DNA of 14,453 nucleotides from Gallibacterium melopsittaci (GTDB lineage Bacteria > Pseudomonadota > Gammaproteobacteria > Enterobacterales > Pasteurellaceae), in assembly GCF_042433085.1 (NCBI RefSeq), contig NZ_JBHLWA010000023.1, positions 1-14,453 of the forward strand. The letters are read 5' to 3'. The translations under genes and the position numbers were made by a program. The notes under the pieces are model-generated. The model was not told the origin of the DNA, made no database searches, and was given only the letters and a program-made list of their open reading frames with translations. This document shows positions 12,148 to 14,453 of this stretch, piece after piece; the stretch's first letter is position 1; each line of letters starts with the position of its first letter.

Positions 12148-13503
12148 ATGAAAAGTTTTCTAAATAAATACGGTTTAACGCCACTAATCTTTTTCCAAAT
12201 TATTTTAATCACAATTAATGCTCAATTAATTTATGCGTTTTGGGATATTCGAAATAGTGTACCAGGTGGCTTCCCCGCAGCATTAGGGGTAACAGATGCT
12301 CAAGCGGGGCAGTTATACTCAATGCAAGGTTTAGTGATTATTGTGGGAACAATTGCACTAGGTTGGGTTGGAGATCGCTTTTCTATTCGGAACATTATGC
12401 TGATATCAACAGTTGGTGTTGGAGCAATTTCACTCTTCTTAACATTAAACTCACCTGGCTTAAGTATGCCTGTTTTATTGGCATGTTTTTTCTCAATGTT
12501 ATTCTTTAGTGAAGTCTTGTTTAAACCTGCAAACTTTAAAGCGTTGCGAATTTCTACGACAGCAGAGCATCAAGGTGCAGTATTTGGCTTCTTTGAATTT
12601 GGACGTGGTTTATTAGCATTTTTAGTGTCTTTATTATGGACAGTAATGCTAGCGATGAAGTTTACTGCTCATACAATGATGGCGACAAGCTGTATTTTAA
12701 TCATTGTAACAGGATTAGTGGTGTATTTTGCTGTGCCAAGAGATCAAAAAGTGGGAGATGATGACACTAAAGTTTCTTCTACACTTGAAGCGATCAAAGG
12801 TGTTGGGCATGTAGCTAAATTGCCCATTGTTTGGCTAGTTGGTATTAATGTGTTTTGTATCTATGGTTCTTTTATTGCTGCAGGAACTTATTTTGCAAGA
12901 TATTTGCAAGCTGGTTATGGTACAACAGCCGTGGTGGCGGCAGTATTTGCTACGACAGTCATTGCTTTAAGAATGTTACCTCTTGTTTCCACTATTTTGG
13001 TAGAAAAAGTATTCAAGTCTACGATGCATTTTATGCGTACTTTTGAAATTTTATTGGCGATTATTTTAGGATTGATTGCATTTATTTTCTTTAGTAATCA
13101 TCCAGAAGTACAAGCGTACGCACCAGATGCACCACCAATAAATTTAATCTCTTCTACGATGTTCTGGCTATTAGTGGTTTTGATGTTGGTATGTTCTGCA
13201 ATTATTTTTATGATTCGTGGTGTATATTATGCACCAATTGGTGAGTTTAATGTGCCGAAGAAACATTCATCATCAGCAATGTCTTTTGCGATTACAGTAG
13301 GTTATTTCCCAGCATTAATAGCACCAGCTGTTTTGGGCGGTTTAGTTACTTCACCAGAAAAAGATAGTGCAGGGAATATCACAAAACAATTTTTGACGGA
13401 TACTCATATTTTGGCTTATGCCTTTATTGGGTTAGCTATTTTGGCTTTAGTTGCTGCATTAATGTCACATTTAATGTTAAAACTAAAACAAAAGAATGGA
13501 TAA
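12148..13503 (+). CDS. Major facilitator superfamily transporter, possibly for a phosphorylated polyol
   Basis: This is a 451-residue inner-membrane transporter with about 12 hydrophobic segments. The loop after the second segment has the MFS signature GWVGDRFSIRN (residues 72-82, D76 and R77). Two other stretches, KALRISTTAEHQGAVFGFFE after the fourth segment and RGVYYAPIGEFNVP near the eleventh, recall the YihN-like branch of MFS permeases, whose substrates are mostly unknown. The C-terminus is a short Lys-rich tail. Its place between an inositol-phosphatase-like gene and a PI-PLC-like gene, only 3 bases from the latter, suggests import of a phosphoinositol compound such as glycerophosphoinositol; export cannot be excluded. 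The ribosome binding site is ATAGG, 7 bases before the ATG. Confidence 0.8.
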   Translation: MKSFLNKYGLTPLIFFQIILITINAQLIYAFWDIRNSVPGGFPAALGVTDAQAGQLYSMQGLVIIVGTIALGWVGDRFSIRNIMLISTVGVGAISLFLTLNSPGLSMPVLLACFFSMLFFSEVLFKPANFKALRISTTAEHQGAVFGFFEFGRGLLAFLVSLLWTVMLAMKFTAHTMMATSCILIIVTGLVVYFAVPRDQKVGDDDTKVSSTLEAIKGVGHVAKLPIVWLVGINVFCIYGSFIAAGTYFARYLQAGYGTTAVVAAVFATTVIALRMLPLVSTILVEKVFKSTMHFMRTFEILLAIILGLIAFIFFSNHPEVQAYAPDAPPINLISSTMFWLLVVLMLVCSAIIFMIRGVYYAPIGEFNVPKKHSSSAMSFAITVGYFPALIAPAVLGGLVTSPEKDSAGNITKQFLTDTHILAYAFIGLAILALVAALMSHLMLKLKQKNG

Positions 13504-13506
13504 ATT

Positions 13507-14337
13507 ATGCAAACTATTTTATTAACTGACTGGTTGGCAGCGTGCCAGCCAGAAACTCCTATTCATCGTCTGTTTATTCCGGGTACACACGATACGATGA
13601 CAGCATCTTGTCAGCAACGTTATTATAAAACGCAGATGCTTTCATTAGCAGAACAACTTCAAATTGGTGTACGTTTTTTTGATTTACGTTTGCGGAAGGA
13701 AATGGTAGCAGCACATCGAGAATGGATTAGTAATATTAGTGCAAAAGACATCTTTGATTCACTTATTTATTTTTTAAAACAACATCCAAAAGAATTTGTG
13801 TTTATTAGAGTGCAAAATGCTAATGAACAAAAAGACGATTTTGATCAGTATAAACTGGCATTATGGAGTGTAATCGAACAATATCAGGAGTATTTTTATC
13901 ATTGGAAAGTTGATGATCAAAGTTTTACTTTTCCTTGTTTATCAGCTGTTGCTGGGAAAATTGTTGCTTTGGAATGTTCACCACCAACGATGCAAACTTA
14001 TTGGTTAAATCAGCAACAATGGGCATTACCTTGGCATAATAATACAAAAATTGTATTGCAAGATGATTGGAATGCGCCTGTTGTAACAGATAAATTTAAT
14101 GCAATTAGACAAAATGTTAGTTCTTCAGCAGTAGAACCAGAAAAATTATTTCTCAATCATATTAGTGCGACTAATGGTGAGTTGGGTTATCCTGATGCTT
14201 ATGCAGAAATTCTTAATCCACAGACCTTACAATTATGGCAAGAGATGGAAAAACAAAATATTTGTGGTGTGCAAATATATGATTTTATTACTGAAGAAAT
14301 TGCAACAGCAGTGATAAAACATAACTTTTGTCGTTAA
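13507..14337 (+). CDS. PI-PLC X-domain phosphodiesterase without signal peptide
   Basis: This 276-residue protein is a bacterial phosphatidylinositol-specific phospholipase C-type enzyme. The catalytic set known from the Bacillus cereus enzyme can be placed: H28 in FIPGTHDTMT, D59 and R61 in RFFDLRL, H70 in VAAHREW, and D259 in VQIYDFI near the end; VLQDDWN (183-189) is also typical. Such enzymes cleave phosphoinositides at the phosphodiester bond, giving cyclic and then plain inositol 1-phosphate. Known secreted members carry a signal peptide; here the protein begins MQTILLTDWLAACQ and the catalytic domain starts by residue 20, so it appears cytoplasmic. The gene is 3 bases after the transporter stop, with a weak ribosome binding site (GGATAA), suggesting coupling. 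A soluble imported diester such as glycerophosphoinositol is the likeliest substrate by inference. Confidence 0.85.
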   Translation: MQTILLTDWLAACQPETPIHRLFIPGTHDTMTASCQQRYYKTQMLSLAEQLQIGVRFFDLRLRKEMVAAHREWISNISAKDIFDSLIYFLKQHPKEFVFIRVQNANEQKDDFDQYKLALWSVIEQYQEYFYHWKVDDQSFTFPCLSAVAGKIVALECSPPTMQTYWLNQQQWALPWHNNTKIVLQDDWNAPVVTDKFNAIRQNVSSSAVEPEKLFLNHISATNGELGYPDAYAEILNPQTLQLWQEMEKQNICGVQIYDFITEEIATAVIKHNFCR

Positions 14338-14378
14338 TGTTATATTCGGGGTAATAATTACAAGAAAAAACACGCTAT

Positions 14379-14453
14379 TTTGGTGTAATAGACAAATTTG
14401 TTGCTAAAAGTAGGCTTAAAGCCTTATAGTACAAGGCTTTAAGCCTACTTTTT
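14379..14453. repeat. 75-bp inverted repeat, right copy
   Basis: This is the exact reverse complement of positions 1-75 and ends on the same terminal base. Its unique part (14379-14405) faces the gene cluster and its hairpin lies at the edge. It begins 41 bases after the PI-PLC-like gene. Confidence 0.9.
14406..14453 (+). terminator. Long hairpin terminator after the phosphoinositol cassette
   Basis: A perfect 20-bp stem (14406-14425 with 14433-14452) with the loop ATAGTAC ends in five T. Its core GTAGGCTTAAAGCCTT pairs without mismatch. Read from the cassette it fits an intrinsic terminator; its A-rich opposite end means it could also stop transcription from the other side. Confidence 0.7.

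Noticed and set aside
1..14453. The window as a transposon or linear replicon bounded by terminal inverted repeats
   Set aside because: The content is core chromosome (cyd, tol-pal, hemA) with no transposase, integrase or replication gene; a contig ending in a dispersed repeat is simpler.

Overview
The window looks like chromosome of a low-GC gammaproteobacterium, most likely a member of the Pasteurellaceae. The reasons are the closeness of Pal to Haemophilus P6 (same RRAVLAY ending), the E. coli-like order cydA-cydB-cydX-ybgE-ybgC-tolQ-tolR-tolA-tolB-pal without a cpoB gene after pal, and a small secreted protein resembling the Haemophilus DUF5339 family. The genus cannot be fixed from the sequence. 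I found no exact copy of either classical Pasteurellaceae DNA-uptake core (AAGTGCGGT or ACAAGCGGT), which is unexpected for 14 kb of such a genome.

Layout. Positions 1-75 and 14379-14453 are perfect inverted copies of a 75-bp repeat that carries a 20-bp-stem hairpin; both copies begin on the same base at the window edge, so the window is probably a contig bounded by a dispersed repeat. Positions 191-557 (minus) hold a small secreted protein of unknown function and its terminator. Positions 558-1036 are a long regulatory region with a perfect FNR box, an ArcA-like direct repeat and two further palindromes. Positions 1037-4148 encode cytochrome bd oxidase (CydA, CydB, the 32-residue CydX, YbgE). 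Positions 4246-8879 encode YbgC and the Tol-Pal envelope machine, closed by a clear intrinsic terminator. Positions 9113-10837 (minus) hold hemA, with a good sigma70-type promoter, and a YaeR/GloA2-like VOC protein, ending in a terminator that overlaps the last stop codon.

The most unusual part is 11203-14337: an inositol-monophosphatase-family enzyme, a major facilitator transporter and a PI-PLC X-domain phosphodiesterase, all on the plus strand. Together they suggest import and stepwise breakdown of a phosphoinositol compound such as glycerophosphoinositol: transporter, then PLC-like cleavage, then dephosphorylation to inositol. The PLC has all the expected catalytic residues but no signal peptide, which favours action in the cytoplasm on an imported soluble substrate rather than attack on host membranes. 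Upstream lie a CRP-like site and a 9-bp-arm palindrome placed like a repressor operator, the control pattern of a catabolic operon. The function of this cassette is inferred, not demonstrated.

The rest is ordinary core genome: respiration at low oxygen (cyd), outer-membrane constriction and integrity (tol-pal), and the first step of tetrapyrrole synthesis (hemA), which ultimately supplies the haem that cytochrome bd needs.
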